Assembly: GCF_029931775.1 (NCBI RefSeq)
Contig: NC_079312.1
Location: forward strand, 57,726,333 to 57,790,332
Direction: 5' to 3'
Length of the DNA: 64,000 nt
DNA from: Euleptes europaea
Lineage: Eukaryota; Chordata; Lepidosauria; Squamata; Sphaerodactylidae
A program made the position numbers and the translations under genes. The stretch's first letter is position 1. Every line of letters begins with the position of its first letter. Of this stretch, positions 36,200-48,060 are shown piece after piece. The notes under the pieces are model-generated. The model was not told where the DNA came from. It made no database searches and saw only the letters and a program-made list of their open reading frames with translations.

Positions 36200-37455
36200 T
36201 CATATCAAATTATTCAGGATGGTGAATTCCAAGTAGACTGTGAAGAGCTTCAAAAGGAACTCCCCATACTGGGTGAATATACAGCAGTTTGGCAAATGAG
36301 ATTCAGTGTTGTTCACATGTTACAGTGAATGCACATACATCCTGCCTGTACGTGTGTACATAATTCTGTAAGAAAGATCCAATGAGCATTCACTTTACCA
36401 ATGAAACCAGTTCCTGAATAACTGTGGGGGGCTGATTACACATCCATCTGTACATGCATTAACTGTAACATGAGAACTACTCAATGCACATTCAAAGAAC
36501 ACTGTATATGGACTGTACATGCATTCACTGTAACTTGTGAACAGGGCTTGTTGTAAATAAATGTTAAGTGATGAGTAGTGGGGCAAAAAATCTCAACCTC
36601 ACTTTTACTGAATCATCAAGGGATTGTGACTATACAGGAAAGAGATTTTAGGGTTCTGGTGAATGACTGCATACAAACTCAGTGCGTACCAGTAGTGAAA
36701 AAGGCAAAATCCACATTATTTTCAAATTATTAGTAAAGAGACAGCTGGTATTGCATCTTTATAAAAACAGTTGATGAATACTGTAGAAAGCTCTGATTGT
36801 CCCATCTTAAAAAAGACATTCCTGTGATATTAGTGTTTGCACAAGTTTGAATTGGCCTGTAAGAACACACCCAGTGTGAGCTAGGGATTATGATAAAATG
36901 CTGTAAACTCCTCAAAGAACTTTGGGGAGCTGATATATATCCATTTCCTCACAGGAATGTCTGCACCATCTTTATAAAGGAAAGTGTTTGGGACTTTTCA
37001 GTATAGCAAAAAAACAACAGGCTAGGGACATGATAGGGGTTTATAAAATCATGTGGTATGGAAAAAGCTGGCAGCAGGTTTCCTCCCATATAACAGTACT
37101 ATTCAGGGTTACTTAATAAAATGGATGGATAGTAGATTTAGTACAAACAGATGAAAGTACTTATTTGCATAACACTTTATTAATCTTTGGATTTCTCTGC
37201 CGCACAATGTGGTGCAGGTGGCCACTGGATTAGTTTCAAAAAAGAATTAGCCAAATTCATGGAGGATAGATCCTTTAATGACTATTAGCCATGATGGCTA
37301 ACTAGAAGCTTCAAGTTCAGAGTCAATGTGCCATTGAATGCCAATTGTTTTGTGTGTTTTTTGCAACTTTGAAGAAGAACCTCCATTATAGCTCAACTAG
37401 AAGCATCTGGCTGGCCACAGTTTGAAACAGGATGTTAGACTAGGTGAACCTTTGC
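36200..37455 (+). mobile_element. CR1 LINE fragment (ORF2 C-terminal region) with nested MITE
   Basis: Plus-strand translation in broken frames gives MRFSVVH, then after an insert VMSSGAKNLNLTFTESS and YTGKRF (family: VMHxGAKNPxFxYxL...ERDLG). Next comes DMIGVYKIM and then CRTMWCRWPLD, followed by FKKxLAKFMEDRSF-like text and ...LLAMMAN. This order and wording match CR1 ORF2 C-termini. Multiple stops show it is dead. Confidence 0.7.
36311..36551. mobile_element. MITE-like repeat with GTTCACA...TGTGAAC ends (copy 2), nested in CR1
   Basis: Left arm GTTCACATGTTACAGTGAAT (36311 on) and right arm ATTCACTGTAACTTGTGAAC (ending 36542) are inverted repeats with one mismatch over the 20 outermost bases, plus a right extension AGGGCTTG. 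CR1 coding resemblance stops before it and resumes after it, so it inserted into the LINE. Confidence 0.7.
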
Positions 37456-37599
37456 ACATACACACAGAGGCATGTATGCGTAGCTAGAAGCGGGGAGGAC
37501 TTGAATCCACCCTTCTTGGTAGGTTAACCTTTTCCTGTGACCTTCAGCAACCCTCCAGTATGGTAGAGGTGTAATTCTGTAAAGAATATCATTACATTT

Positions 37600-39080
37600 G
37601 CATGGATGCAAAGTAGAAGGGACAATGTTTTATAGGACCAACTTCTATTGACCCATGGTTTTCAAAACCAAATGCTCATCATCGTAATTCTGATTGTTTC
37701 TCTTATTGGGCCTATTCTCGTGAGCCACAAAGCCCACCGGCATTATTATTTTAGGTATGATTTTCAATCATCTTCTTTCCACCCTTTTAATTCCAAACAG
37801 TATCTACTCCTCATATCCTGCATGCGTGTGAATGACAGACTAATAACCCCCTCCCAGACTGAGCCCAGGAGCAGGTGTCCCACCACCCCAACGAATGCCC
37901 CCCCCCAATTATCAACCATCTTCCTTCAACAATGATTTATTATTGGCATAATTTGCGTTGCTACAGTGAGCCAACGAACACATTTTTCGCACCCAGGTGA
38001 CAGGCATTTGATGGCTTCCTGGGCTTCTGTTTTATTTAGTCTTGAACCTCATATGATTTGGTTACATTCCCCCCCCCGCCCCCTGCCTTTTCCATCCTCC
38101 CCACCCAACCTTTTCTCATTTTGTTTTGTTTTGTATGAGTGTGTGTTTCGCATAACCCTGGGCCGGCTGACAGCACTTGTAAAAACCAGAAGTCGATCTT
38201 GCAGTGGCTTTTCACCATTAATCAAGCTGCCTGGAATTGGAAAGTAACACTGACAGGCTTTTATCTTAGAGAGAAGGAGGATGGCAGATGTATTTTATGG
38301 TGGATGAGCCTTCACGGCTTCTATTAGGCTAGGACTTCAGTGGTACAAGGTGGTGGTTTGAAAAGGGGAGGGGGGCAGAGGAAAGAAGGGAGGTGGAGGT
38401 TTGGAAAGGGGGAAGCGTGTGTGTGGGGGGGAAGCCAGGCGGGAGACGCTGGGAGAGGCCTATAGATAAATAGATCCGTCAGTCAGGCAATGTGAAGGTC
38501 TCTAGGCGGCCAGCCATTGTAGGTGACAGAAAAGGCAATCAAAGACAAAACAAATCAAAAGGTACATCTTATCAGCAGCAGGCCAGCTGGACTTCCACAG
38601 CACTCGCAGGCCCTGCGGAGGGCAGGAGAAATTAATCGTGCTGTCGAGGCCAGAGAAATTGTCGCCGCTGAAGGTCCAAGTTCAGGCGAGCAGAGGTGGC
38701 CAACATTAAAGGAGAAAGGGAAGCGGGAGGCGGGAAGCAGGGGGGTGGCGGTGATGATGGGGGGGCGTGGGGAGAGAGAGAGAGAGAGCAAGGGAGCACT
38801 GCTGTCCCACCACTTGCTCCCTGGCTCCCTCCCTCCCTCCTCTCTCCCGGCCGCCTCGGTCTCCTGACAAGTGCATTCATCGTGAGATGATAGCTGGGCA
38901 CCTATGATTGGTACCTTTAATAATATAGCCCTCGCTCAGCTGTCACCCTGAAAGAACCATTTTTCCTCCTGCTTTCCCCGATGCAAAGATACATTCATAA
39001 TGAGAAGGGTGACAGAAAGTGGGAGCGCGGGGAGCCAAGGAAAGTTTGGAAGAGCATTAATCAAAAAGTGAAGCTAAGGG
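37600..39080. promoter_or_regulatory. Candidate conserved non-coding cluster (possible enhancers)
   Basis: This is repeat-free sequence of mixed composition, unlike its flanks, with many transcription-factor-like words: CCATTAATCAAGCTG (about 38211-38225), CTTTTATCTTAG, AATCAAAGACAAAACAAATC (ATCAAAG at 38538, TCF/LEF-like), CATCTTATCAGC (GATA-like) and TTTAATAATATAG. No convincing coding frame is present. The regulatory reading is inference from texture only, because conservation cannot be measured here. Confidence 0.3.
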
Positions 39081-39628
39081 GTGATGGCGGCTGCCGGGAG
39101 CGACAGCGCCATCAATATGGGGTGCGAGGGGTGGGTGGGTGGATGTATGTGGCGCAGCGTGTCCCTTTGGAGTTTCAAGTTCCTGTCATGTTCACGCCAC
39201 CTCAGCACGGCCACACTCCCACGGTGGCTTTCTCCTCCCTCCTTTCGCCCACAAAAACATCCACTTTGGAAACTTTATTTTTCTGTCTGGGCTGAGAAAC
39301 AGGGATGAGGGGGGAAGGGGAGGAATAGGACAAAACTTGGTGGAACTCTGACCTCCACCTAAAAGCACAGCCATTCCATTTGTGGGTTTGGAGCCTAATC
39401 CAGACCCTATCACCTTCCTTCTCTCTTCTTCCCTTTTTTTAGAGGGCAAAAAGTTTCACACAGAAAGGCTACCTTGTTTTCATCACCGAATGCCTTCTTG
39501 TCTGGACTCTGCAAATGTTATAGCAGGAGTAAAGGGTCAACTCCTGGAAAACAGTACTTCATCATTTGTTGTGATATTATAAAATATGCATATTATGTAT
39601 TGTTATCCCTGCTAGTAGGATATGTTCC

Positions 39629-39778
39629 TTGCACTTCACACAGCCCAAATAATGCACTTTCAATGCACTTTGAAGGTGGATTTTACTGTGTGAACTGGCA
39701 AAATCCACTTGCAAACGATTGTTAAGGTGCCCTGAAAGTGGATTGAAAATGCATTATTTGGGCTGTGTGAAAGTGCCC
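39629..39778. mobile_element. Palindromic MITE-like element, about 150 bp
   Basis: The two ends are inverted copies: GCACTTCACACAGCCCAAAT followed by AATGCACTTTCAAT on the left, and ATTGAAAATGCATTATTTGG followed by GCTGTGTGAAAGTGC on the right. A second weaker pair (TGGATTTTACTGTGTG / AAAATCCACTTGC) lies inside. No certain target duplication was seen. Confidence 0.7.
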
Positions 39779-40382
39779 TTATTAGTCTCACCTTCTCATC
39801 TTGGGACAGGTACCAATCAACCTGAACATGTTTTTTGGCTGCATCCAAGGCTGCCAAGACCTACCATGGGCCCCTGGACAAAGATTCCATCTGGGCCCCC
39901 CCATAAGACCCTGAACCAAACCAAATATCGTAACAAAACAAATCACTTGGCTTGTTGTTACCTTGAATCTATAGTAATAAAAGAATCAGCCTGTGTATCT
40001 GTCCATTTGTGGCAGATGTAACTCATGAGAAAATAAAACAAGGATATTCAAAATTGGCCACCAGTTTCAGGGTGATTGTAGGAGTTACAGGGCCAAAAAT
40101 GAAAAGCATGGGAATATCCTGGCCCAGGTTATGTCCAGACAACCCCCCTGAGCTATTTGCCATGGAAGCCGAGATCTCTGTTTGTGGAAGGCATAACTCA
40201 TCACAAAATAATGCTACATGTTTGGAAACTGGCCACCAACCCCAGAAGGATGATGGGAGTTGCAGTGCCAAAAATGAAGGGAATTGGAAAACCCCGGCCC
40301 AGGTTATCTTAATGATAGGCAACGTGTAATAAGAGAGCTTTTAAGCAACCTGTCATGTGTCTGTAATACTGAGATCCCCAAT

Positions 40383-40525
40383 CTGCCATGGAAGGTTGCT
40401 GGGTGGCACAATCTCAGCCAGATCTACCTCACAGGGTTGTTGTGAGGATAAAATAGATGGCAGGAGAGCAATGGAAGCTGCTTTGGGTCTCCACTGGGGA
40501 GAAAGACTGGGGATGACATTTGTTA
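40383..40525 (+). repeat. MIR-like SINE 3' part
   Basis: CTACCTCACAGGGTTGTTGT, GAGGATAAAATAGATGG, AGCTGCTTTGGGTCTCCACT and GGGGAGAAAGACTGGG form the 3' half of the MIR-like SINE seen inverted at 9.4 and 34.6 kb. The tRNA head is missing. Confidence 0.75.
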
Positions 40526-41350
40526 TAAATCTAATTTAATATTGCCTATAGTTTCCCAACAAAGGATGATAGCTATTGCTGTTGCTCCATCAAGTATTGC
40601 TGCAACCCTTTTAGCAGGTGGAAGAACTGATCATTCAGGATTCAAGCTGCTGTTAAATATTGTCAGCACAGCGATCAGGGGCAGCCTAGTATAGGTTACA
40701 CTTCTTACATCTGATGAAGTGGGCTCTAGTTCACAAAAACTTCATGTCACAATAATTCCTTAGTAAGTAAATCAGTAAAAAAATATTTCATCTTAGCCTT
40801 GTGCCTTTACCTAGCACAAAAGCAGGGGCAAACTGGGTGGTGTAGTGGTGCTGGATGAGAAGTATTGGGATCACTGGGATTGATTTTGCTAACATTATCT
40901 AAAAAGATTACATCATTTGTCATATAACAAAGACCTATTAGATCTCCCACCAATACAATAATACTGATAACAACCCAGGTGCCTGAACTAGCAATTCTAA
41001 CTTCTGTTCCACATGTATAACCACTAAAACTGATTAACCATGCATGTAAGGGGTGTGTGGGGGGAGCCTCCTTTTGCTACTTCATTAGATCATGGGGAAA
41101 AATCATGGAAAAACACCCCCCTTCTGTTGATAATATCTCTAAGTTGTCAAGCAGGATAGAGATGAGAAGGAGTTGAGACCAAGACTTGAAAATAAGGGGG
41201 GGGGGACATGGAAAAGTTGGAAGGTGGAATGAGTGAGAAATGAAGGCAGACCATGAAAGAAAGACAGCAAAATGGACGAAAAAACTGTGAAAAAGAGGTA
41301 GAGAAAGTAAGGAAAAGAGAGGAAAGGGTTGTTTTATCTTGCTTGGACAC

Positions 41351-41825
41351 ATCTGGAGAGCCAGTGTGATGTATTGGTTAAGAGTGGTGGTTTGGAGCGG
41401 TGGACTCCTATCTGGAGAACAGAGTTTGATTCCCCACTCCTCCACATGAGTGGCAGACACTAATCTGATGAACTGGATTTGTTTCCCCACTCCTCCACAT
41501 GAAGCCAGCTGGGTGACCTTGGGCTAGTCACAGCTCTTAAGAGTTCTCTCAGCTGCACCTACCTCACAGGATGTCTGTTGTGGGGAGGGGAAGGGAAGGT
41601 GATATGTTATGTTGGGTGCGGTGGAACACAGGCAGGGTGCTGCTGCAGTCGTCTTGTTTGTGGCTTCCTGGGGGCACCTGGTTGGCCGTTGTGTGAGCAG
41701 ACTGCTGGACTGGATGGGCTTTGGTCTGATCCAGCAGGGCCTTTCTTATGTGATTGTAAGCCCTGTTTGATTCTTCCTTAAGTAGTAGAAAAAGTTGGCA
41801 TATAAAAACCAACTCTTCTTCTTTG
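41351..41825 (+). repeat. tRNA-derived SINE interrupted by a CR1 insertion
   Basis: Head: GAGCCAGTGTGATGTATTGG (A-box area) and AGAGTTTGATTCCCCACTCC (B-box area), then AAGCCAGCTGGGTGACCTTG and CACCTACCTCACAGGATGTC. The body stops at GGTGAT (41603) and resumes TGATTGTAAGCC at 41751. It ends in the tail ATATAAAAACCAACTCTTCT. The copy at 45.95 kb is uninterrupted at this point and shows the original junction. Confidence 0.85.
41604..41750 (+). mobile_element. CR1 3' fragment nested in a SINE
   Basis: CACAGGCAGGGTGCTGCTGC, CACCTGGTTGGCCGTTGTGT, GATGGGCTTTGGTCTGATCC and terminal TTTCTTATG are the CR1 3' UTR. A 4-bp target duplication TGAT flanks it (41600-41603 and 41751-41754). Confidence 0.85.
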
Positions 41826-42419
41826 CAAGATCTGGGAGGGCAGACCAAACATTGGAGCTGGATGCAGGGAAAGGATTGACTGCTGGTGCAGGAACCTTGT
41901 TTGTAGGCTGCAGCCTATCAATGACCGTATCAGCCATCAGCTGTGCTATCTTGTCTTGCTCCAGTGATGGCTTGGTTGAGTGGCTAAGCAAGATCTTTTA
42001 GGCAAAGGTTTGCTTCAGCCTTCTGAAAGGTGAGGCTAGCCAATTGTTAGAGTGCCTTTTACTGCACTCAAACTTCCCTGCATCACTAGTGGCTGCAACC
42101 AGAGTGAAATAAATGGAAATGCATTCCAATAAATGCAGCATGATGCTGGCTTCAGGGGCTCAGAAAAAGTCTTATTCTCAAGCCAAAAGGAGGAAAAATT
42201 ATATTGCTTAAATGACTCATGGTAAAACATAAACCACTTCTATTTTCCCCATGCAAGAGAAACAGGACTTCAAACTGATTTTTAAAATCTTTTACTAAAC
42301 TTTTACAAAGTAGCCTTGTTACAATTTCCCATACCCCGGCACAGAATGAGGTATTAGACATACAATTAATCTTCATGACTCTCAGCTTCCAAATTTTAAA
42401 AGGTTTCTAGCCCCTATGG

Positions 42420-43550
42420 ATGCAAAGAGGTGCTTCAGAAGGCTACATTAGATAAGATGCATGGAGGTCCATTGTTAATTTTCCAAACAGCTCGGAGGGT
42501 GGAGGCGGGGGAGACCTGGAATGGGGCAGCAGCGCAAGGAGGAGAATTTCCCAGTTGATGTGATTTCTAATGGCCTCTTGGTGTTGCTATTTGGGGCACT
42601 GTGGGAAACATTCTGACAACTTGTATGTTTCCTCCAGAGGGGTAGTACAGAGGAGGCAGAAGGGTTAATCCCTCCCCTCACACCCCTGATCCAAATCAAG
42701 GGATGATCAACATTTAGTGCCTGCTACTAAGCAATAAAAACTGCTTGGGAGAGCCAGCAATGTCTTGTCCATTTTAGTTCACGATTAAAATTTTTTTTTT
42801 TAGGATACATACTTTTAGGATATTTCGGGCTAGTTAACATAGTTAGGCTTTAGGTGCTTGCTTCTCAAGCAAAAGAACAACTCATTTCTCTTCAGATCCA
42901 AACAACTATATTCTTTTATATTTAACAGCAACAATTTGAACAATAGAAAAATGCAGCACTGGATACAGAACTGTCTTTGTTCTTATTCTATATGAATTCC
43001 AATTTACAATCTTCAGAGGCCTTTTCTGCCAGCTTTCCCATGGGGAGGGGAATCTGCTCTTCCCTGGACTTCAGTGTAGCAGCTCCCTTCATGGACTGCC
43101 TTGAGATAGGCTGTATTCAGGCTGCTGGGACCTAGCTCTCTTTCAACAATTCAGCCCTCCCTGGTCTGCAGCTTCCTCAGCTCACAGGCTTCTTCCACCT
43201 CCTGAGGGAATTCTTGGCTGCAGTATCTGGACTTCAGCTCTGTCCCTGTCTTCTGAAGTCCTTCAGAGTACTTCCTCAGTCTTTTTCTTTTTCTGGCTGA
43301 CTAGGATAGTTCTTATAGTTTGAAGGGAAATTGAAAACTAGTGATTGGCTCTTATTAAAGTTTGCTAAAGGGGCCAATAGGATTGCTACGTTGTCCCTGC
43401 TGTCTGATTGGTTCTTCTCTACCCAGGCTAAGGGACCAATATGACAGCTCTATTTTCTCTCCTACTTCTCTAATTGTAGGCTTTACAAACCCTGAATTTG
43501 CATGATGGCTCAGCTTTCTAATACACATAAAAGGTCGTCCCCTGTGCAAG
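42420..43550. other. Unassigned non-coding stretch with repeated CCAAT/ATTGG words
   Basis: No gene was recognised. Between about 43340 and 43440 there are three ATTGG/CCAAT motifs (GTGATTGGCTC, CCAATAGGATTG, CTGATTGGTTC) followed by another CCAAT. This could be an old retroposon promoter or chance. Families could not be named. Confidence 0.3.
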
Positions 43551-43554
43551 AACC

Positions 43555-43762
43555 AGGTCATTACTGACCCATGGAGTGATGTCACATCCTGACATATACT
43601 AGGCAGACTACGTTTACGGGATGGTTTGCCATTGCCTTCCCCTATTATCTACACTTTACTCCCAGCAAAGTGGGTACTCATTTTACCGACCTTGGAAGGC
43701 TGGAAGGCTAAGTCAAACTTGAGCTGGCTATCTGAAACCGACTTCCATTGGGATCTAACTCA
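43555..43762 (-). repeat. tRNA-related SINE
   Basis: TTGCCATTGCCTTCCCCTAT, AGCAAAGTGGGTACTCATTT, TACCGACCTTGGAAGG and CTTCCATTGGGATCTAACTC (inverted B box) match a widespread squamate SINE read in reverse. Confidence 0.65.
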
Positions 43763-43789
43763 CATAAAGACCTTAAATTCATTCTAATG

Positions 43790-45320
43790 CATATACTAAT
43801 TCATTCTAATGCATGAAGCTGTCAGCAAGACAAGTCAGGATCTTGCATTTTTAGCAGAGTTGGACTTCCGATATCTGGGTAACTGAAATCTCCCATGACC
43901 ACTGTGTCCCGTCTCTTTGAGAACTTTGTAATCTGGTCTAGGAGTGTCTCATCCAATTCCTCTGCCTAGATTAGTGGTCTATAGCAGACCACCACCATAA
44001 TATCGCTATTATTTCTTACTCCTTTTATTTTTACCCAGAGACTCTTGACTGAACTTCAAAGCTCAGATTCATGTATTTCCTCACAAGTATACACATCCTT
44101 GACTCCTCCCTTCCTTGTCTATCCCTTTTAAACATGTTGTACCTCTCAATCCAATTGTGAGTGTCATCCCACTAAGTTTCAGTAATGCCTATTAGGTCAT
44201 AATCCCCTTTTTGTATTAGGACTTCCAGTTCCTCCTGCTTGTTTCCCATACTCTGCACATGAGTGTAGAGAATCGGAAACCATGGTTTATGTGCCCTGAG
44301 GTTTTTGTTTATGTACTTACCCATGAGTTAATGTTTCCTTGCACACATGCCACTTCTTGCAAGTCTTTAGTGTTCTCATCTCTAGTTATTGTCCTCATAC
44401 TAGGCTTTAAGTTTTTGTCTTGCTCCCCTCATAGAATTTATTTAAAGCCCTCTTTATCAGGTTTGCAAGGCTCAGCCTCTTACCAAACACATTTTTCCTA
44501 CCTTCATGAGGTACAAACCATCTCCTGATTAGAAGACCTTCATCTCAAAAGTGTAAGCCATGGTCCAAAAAACCAAACCTTTCTTGATGACACCATTTAC
44601 ATAGCCAGTAATTAATTTGCAGTATTTTTCTTTCCCTTTCTAAGCCATGACCTTCGATAGGAAGAACTGACAAAAACACAACCTGTGCTCCCAGGTCCGT
44701 TACCTTTTTACCCAGAGCCACATAATCTCTTTGAATATATTCTGGGCTATGCCGGGCAATATCATTTGTTCCCAAATAAATGAGCAAGACAGGACAATGA
44801 TCTGTTGGCTTGATGACTCTTTCTACCCTTTCCGTCACATCCTGGATGTGTGCACCTGGTAGACAGCATACCTCTCAAGACAAGAAGTCTGGTCGGCACA
44901 TTTTAGCCTCTAACCCTTTCAGTTGGCAATCCCCAATTATCAGGACATGCCTCCTCCCACCTTGGGGAATGGAAGCTTGAGTCCTCCCATCCACAGGGGC
45001 ATGAGAAATTTCCCTAAAGCTTTGAGTAGCCCTTGTTCCAATGGTCCAGAATCAATATCTATAGGGAGATCCTGGAAACAATTGTTTAGCAACAGAGGCT
45101 CAGAATTTCTCTTGATTTCCCTGCTCCTGAGAGTTACATTCTTCCATGCGCCTGCCTCCTGTGTTGGTGCTCCTTCATTGGCTGAGAAACCTTTCTTTCC
45201 TCCTCCTGTTGCCCTCTCAAGAGTGCTTCATGTGTTCTCCCATAAACTTTTCACCTTCCCTTATAAGATGGAGTGTGGACAAGCGTGCCTCGAGTTCCTG
45301 TATCTTCTCTTTGTCTTTCT
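43790..45320 (-). mobile_element. CR1 LINE 5' portion: ORF1 esterase and ORF2 endonuclease remnants
   Basis: The minus strand starts near 45310 with KIQELEARLSTLHLIREGEK, the ORF1 coiled-coil lead-in. It continues RHVLIIGDCQLKG (the SGNH/GDSL block I position, with Cys where the family has Ser) and CRPDFLS...CCLPGAHIQDV. An open frame at 44545-44838 follows with LLIYLGTNDIA (block III), GAQVVFLSVLPI, and RERKILQINYWLCKWC then FGFLDHG. About 300 bp on is the ORF2 start, HVQSMGNKQEELE, ITTWWDDTHNW-like text, VVVCYRPL and DTVVMGDFSYPD of the endonuclease. Stops are scattered throughout, so it is inactive. It is the 5' half, complementary to the 3'-only copies elsewhere. Confidence 0.85.
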
Positions 45321-45469
45321 GTGAATATTTTTATAGGCCCACTATTGCAACTATGTAGACCATGGTGACACTAAAAGTACTCTGGCAACATCAGAACTAT
45401 GTGCTGAAGCATGCAACATTAAAATGATAGTAGTGGGCAGCCCAATCACCCATTGTTGTTGGTACCGGC

Positions 45470-45674
45470 TAGGGTTGCCAGGTCCCTCTTTGCCAACGGC
45501 AAGAGGTATTGGGGTGGACCCTGAGGAGGGTGGGATTTGGGGAGGGGAGGGACTTCAATGCCATAGAGTCCACATGCCAAAGCGGCCATTTTCTCCAGGT
45601 GAACTGATCTCTGTTTGCTGGAGATCAGTTGTAATAGCAGATCTCCAGCTACTACCTGGAGGTTGGCAACCCTA
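45470..45674 (-). mobile_element. hAT-type MITE (copy 7) with target duplication
   Basis: TAGGGTTGCCAGGTCCCTCT to GGTTGGCAACCCTA, 205 bp. Flanks gtaccggc (45462-45469) and gtaccagc (45675-45682), 7 of 8 identical. Confidence 0.9.
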
Positions 45675-45944
45675 GTACCAGCTATGTAATTGTAGTGGTG
45701 TTAAAAGATATCAAGGGATCCTGGCCTTCACTGAAGTACAAACTTAGTACTGTTCCTGATTTACATAGTCCTCCACTCCCAAGTTAAATTTCTGGCATGG
45801 TACTTATAGCTATGAGCAAACCCCTGTGTTCTCTCAACTGGAAAGCAGTAAAGGTAACCACTGTTATCAGTTTGTCTTGAACTAAAGTTCTCAAGGTGAG
45901 CTTGCCTAGCAGAGTGAGCCACTAGAGCACCTAGCATAGTGAGC

Positions 45945-46240
45945 CACTAGAGAGTGGTGTAGTGGTTAAGAGCGGTGGACTCTAACCTGGTGAACCGAAT
46001 TTGATTCCCCACTCCCCCACATGAGCGTCAGACGCTAATCTGGTGAACCGGGTTGGTTTCCCCACTCCTATACATGAAGCCAGCTGGATGACCTTGGGCT
46101 AGTCATAGTTCTCTCCAAACTCTCTAAGCCCCACCTACCTCACAAGGTGTCTGTTGTGGGGAGAGGAAGGTGATTGTAAGTCGGTTTGTGAAAGTCTTCT
46201 TCTTATCTACTGTGGCATGTAAACCCACCATTATCCAATC
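45945..46240 (+). repeat. tRNA-derived SINE
   Basis: TGGTGTAGTGGTTAAGAGCG (A box), GAATTTGATTCCCCACTCCC (B box), GAAGCCAGCTGGATGACCTT and ACCTCACAAGGTGTCTGTTG, then GGTGATTGTAAGTCGG. It shows the uninterrupted junction that defines the CR1 insertion in the copy at 41.35 kb. Confidence 0.85.
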
Positions 46241-47539
46241 AGTTGAACAGAGAAGCTTATGTATAATGCTACGTCCACCAGGATCCAAAGGAGGAACATG
46301 TACAAATGAGAAGTATGCAACCCATCAATAGTTTACTGTTTTTAGTCTCCTCCAGACACAAGTTGCAGTTCAGTTCACGTACCTGTCTCTCTTTCAGCTG
46401 CTGCAGCAAAAATGGAACAGAAACATTATGTAATTCTAACTTGTATATGACTTTTTTTGAAGACTTAAAAAAGGGGGGCCACTGGAAAAATGCTCAACAA
46501 CCTGCAAATGCCAAGAATAAACAAACACATCCAATCTTCTCCCTTCCTGGTTCTTTTGGTGCACTCTTCCCCAAATAACCAGAGGAAGAACTTTTGGCAG
46601 GGGATCTTCTCCCCACCCTTCATTCTTTCTCTTTAGGTTTCTTTTTCAGGACTCTGATGCACTGAATCAGCACGTCCAACCCCTACAACATATCCAAATG
46701 TTGTTGTTTTTAAAGTAGAAAGGCAGGGTATAAATCTTCAAAATAAATATGCCCAACCTGAGTCAATTCTCTGGTATTCTGCATGGTGTAGAAACATAGG
46801 GAAGGATGGCCTGTATTGAATGGTGGTTTCTTCTTGTCTGGGCCCTGCATATTGAACTTCTGATTCTGGCCTAGAAGACTCAACAGTAGGTTCCTGGTGA
46901 GTAAAGTAAATAAATAAAGCTGGAAGGAACCCTGAGGAACAACAATTTGGAATTTCCACCTTTCAGAATCTCCCCTGTAAGCAGGGGGTGTAAGCAGGCT
47001 AATTTCCTCTCCCTGTTAACTCCTCAACCACCTACTCAGCATTCTGTGCCTCCTTGACCACCTTCAGACATCCTCAGGCCATTCGTTTTCATTTGGTGGA
47101 TTTCCATGTTTCCCTACATACACCTGGGGAAAACTTTTTTTGTTGGTGGCTGGCCTGGTTCTGCTGCATTTATGACTGGCAATGAAGGCCAGCCATTTCA
47201 CTAGTACACGGAATTATGTTCTTTTAAGTTCTTCAGCAAAAATAGCTTGCATCAAGCTACAGCCATACTTAATGAGTCTCATTGAAGAAGGGGCTTTACT
47301 TCTAAGTAAACATGCGCTGGATGGGGCACATTGCAGAAGGGTTAAATTTAGAGCTGTTCAATGCTGTGTTTTAGTGTAGCTAGACCCTTTAAAGTAACAA
47401 ACACTTTTACAGTGCTTTTTTTATGTAGTAGGCGGAGATACCCCTCATATATTCTTAACCTTCGGAAGAATGAGACTGACCTGAAATGCCTAGGAGTGCC
47501 TTTATATTAGCAAAAACATAAAGCACAGGGAGAATGCAA

Positions 47540-48060
47540 TTTCAGCACTTCCTATGGATATGAATATAATCATCCTTCAAGCCGCTTTCCTGGTGCACAC
47601 TGTCATTTGCATAGGGGGCACGTATGCTGGATTTATGAGTATTCACTTGCTTACGGCAGGAGCCCAATAATGATGAGACCAACAACCTAAAGGAAAATCA
47701 CAACTGCCGAGCTTATAATATTCAACTGGTTACTATAGCTCACACCCACTCCCGGTTTAATATTGGAACTATTTTTCACACTGAAACTGAAATAGTACAA
47801 AATATGGGGCTGCTGTAATTGTTGTTAGATTATGTGTCACCCTGATAAGATGTAACAAATATTTTCCTACCCAGCAGGGCCCGTTTCCCTGTGGGTAATG
47901 GATGGAGAAACTTCTCATAGTCTGCAGGCAATCGGTCGTAAAAACTTCGCTGAGAAGATTAATGCAATAAGTGCGGCACTTCTGGAAAATGGGCAGAACT
48001 GAATTAAAATAATGCTGTGATTTTTCCGCATTTAATAATAAACCTTAACCAAGCAAGATG
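47540..48060. promoter_or_regulatory. Candidate conserved non-coding element with GATA-like site
   Basis: Repeat-free sequence with dense factor-like words: CATTTGCATA (octamer-like), CCAATAATGATGAGACC, CCCTGATAAGATG (GATA site, about 47841-47853), AGATTAATGCAATAAG and CATTTAATAATAAACC. No coding frame. Regulatory function is inferred from texture only. Confidence 0.3.
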
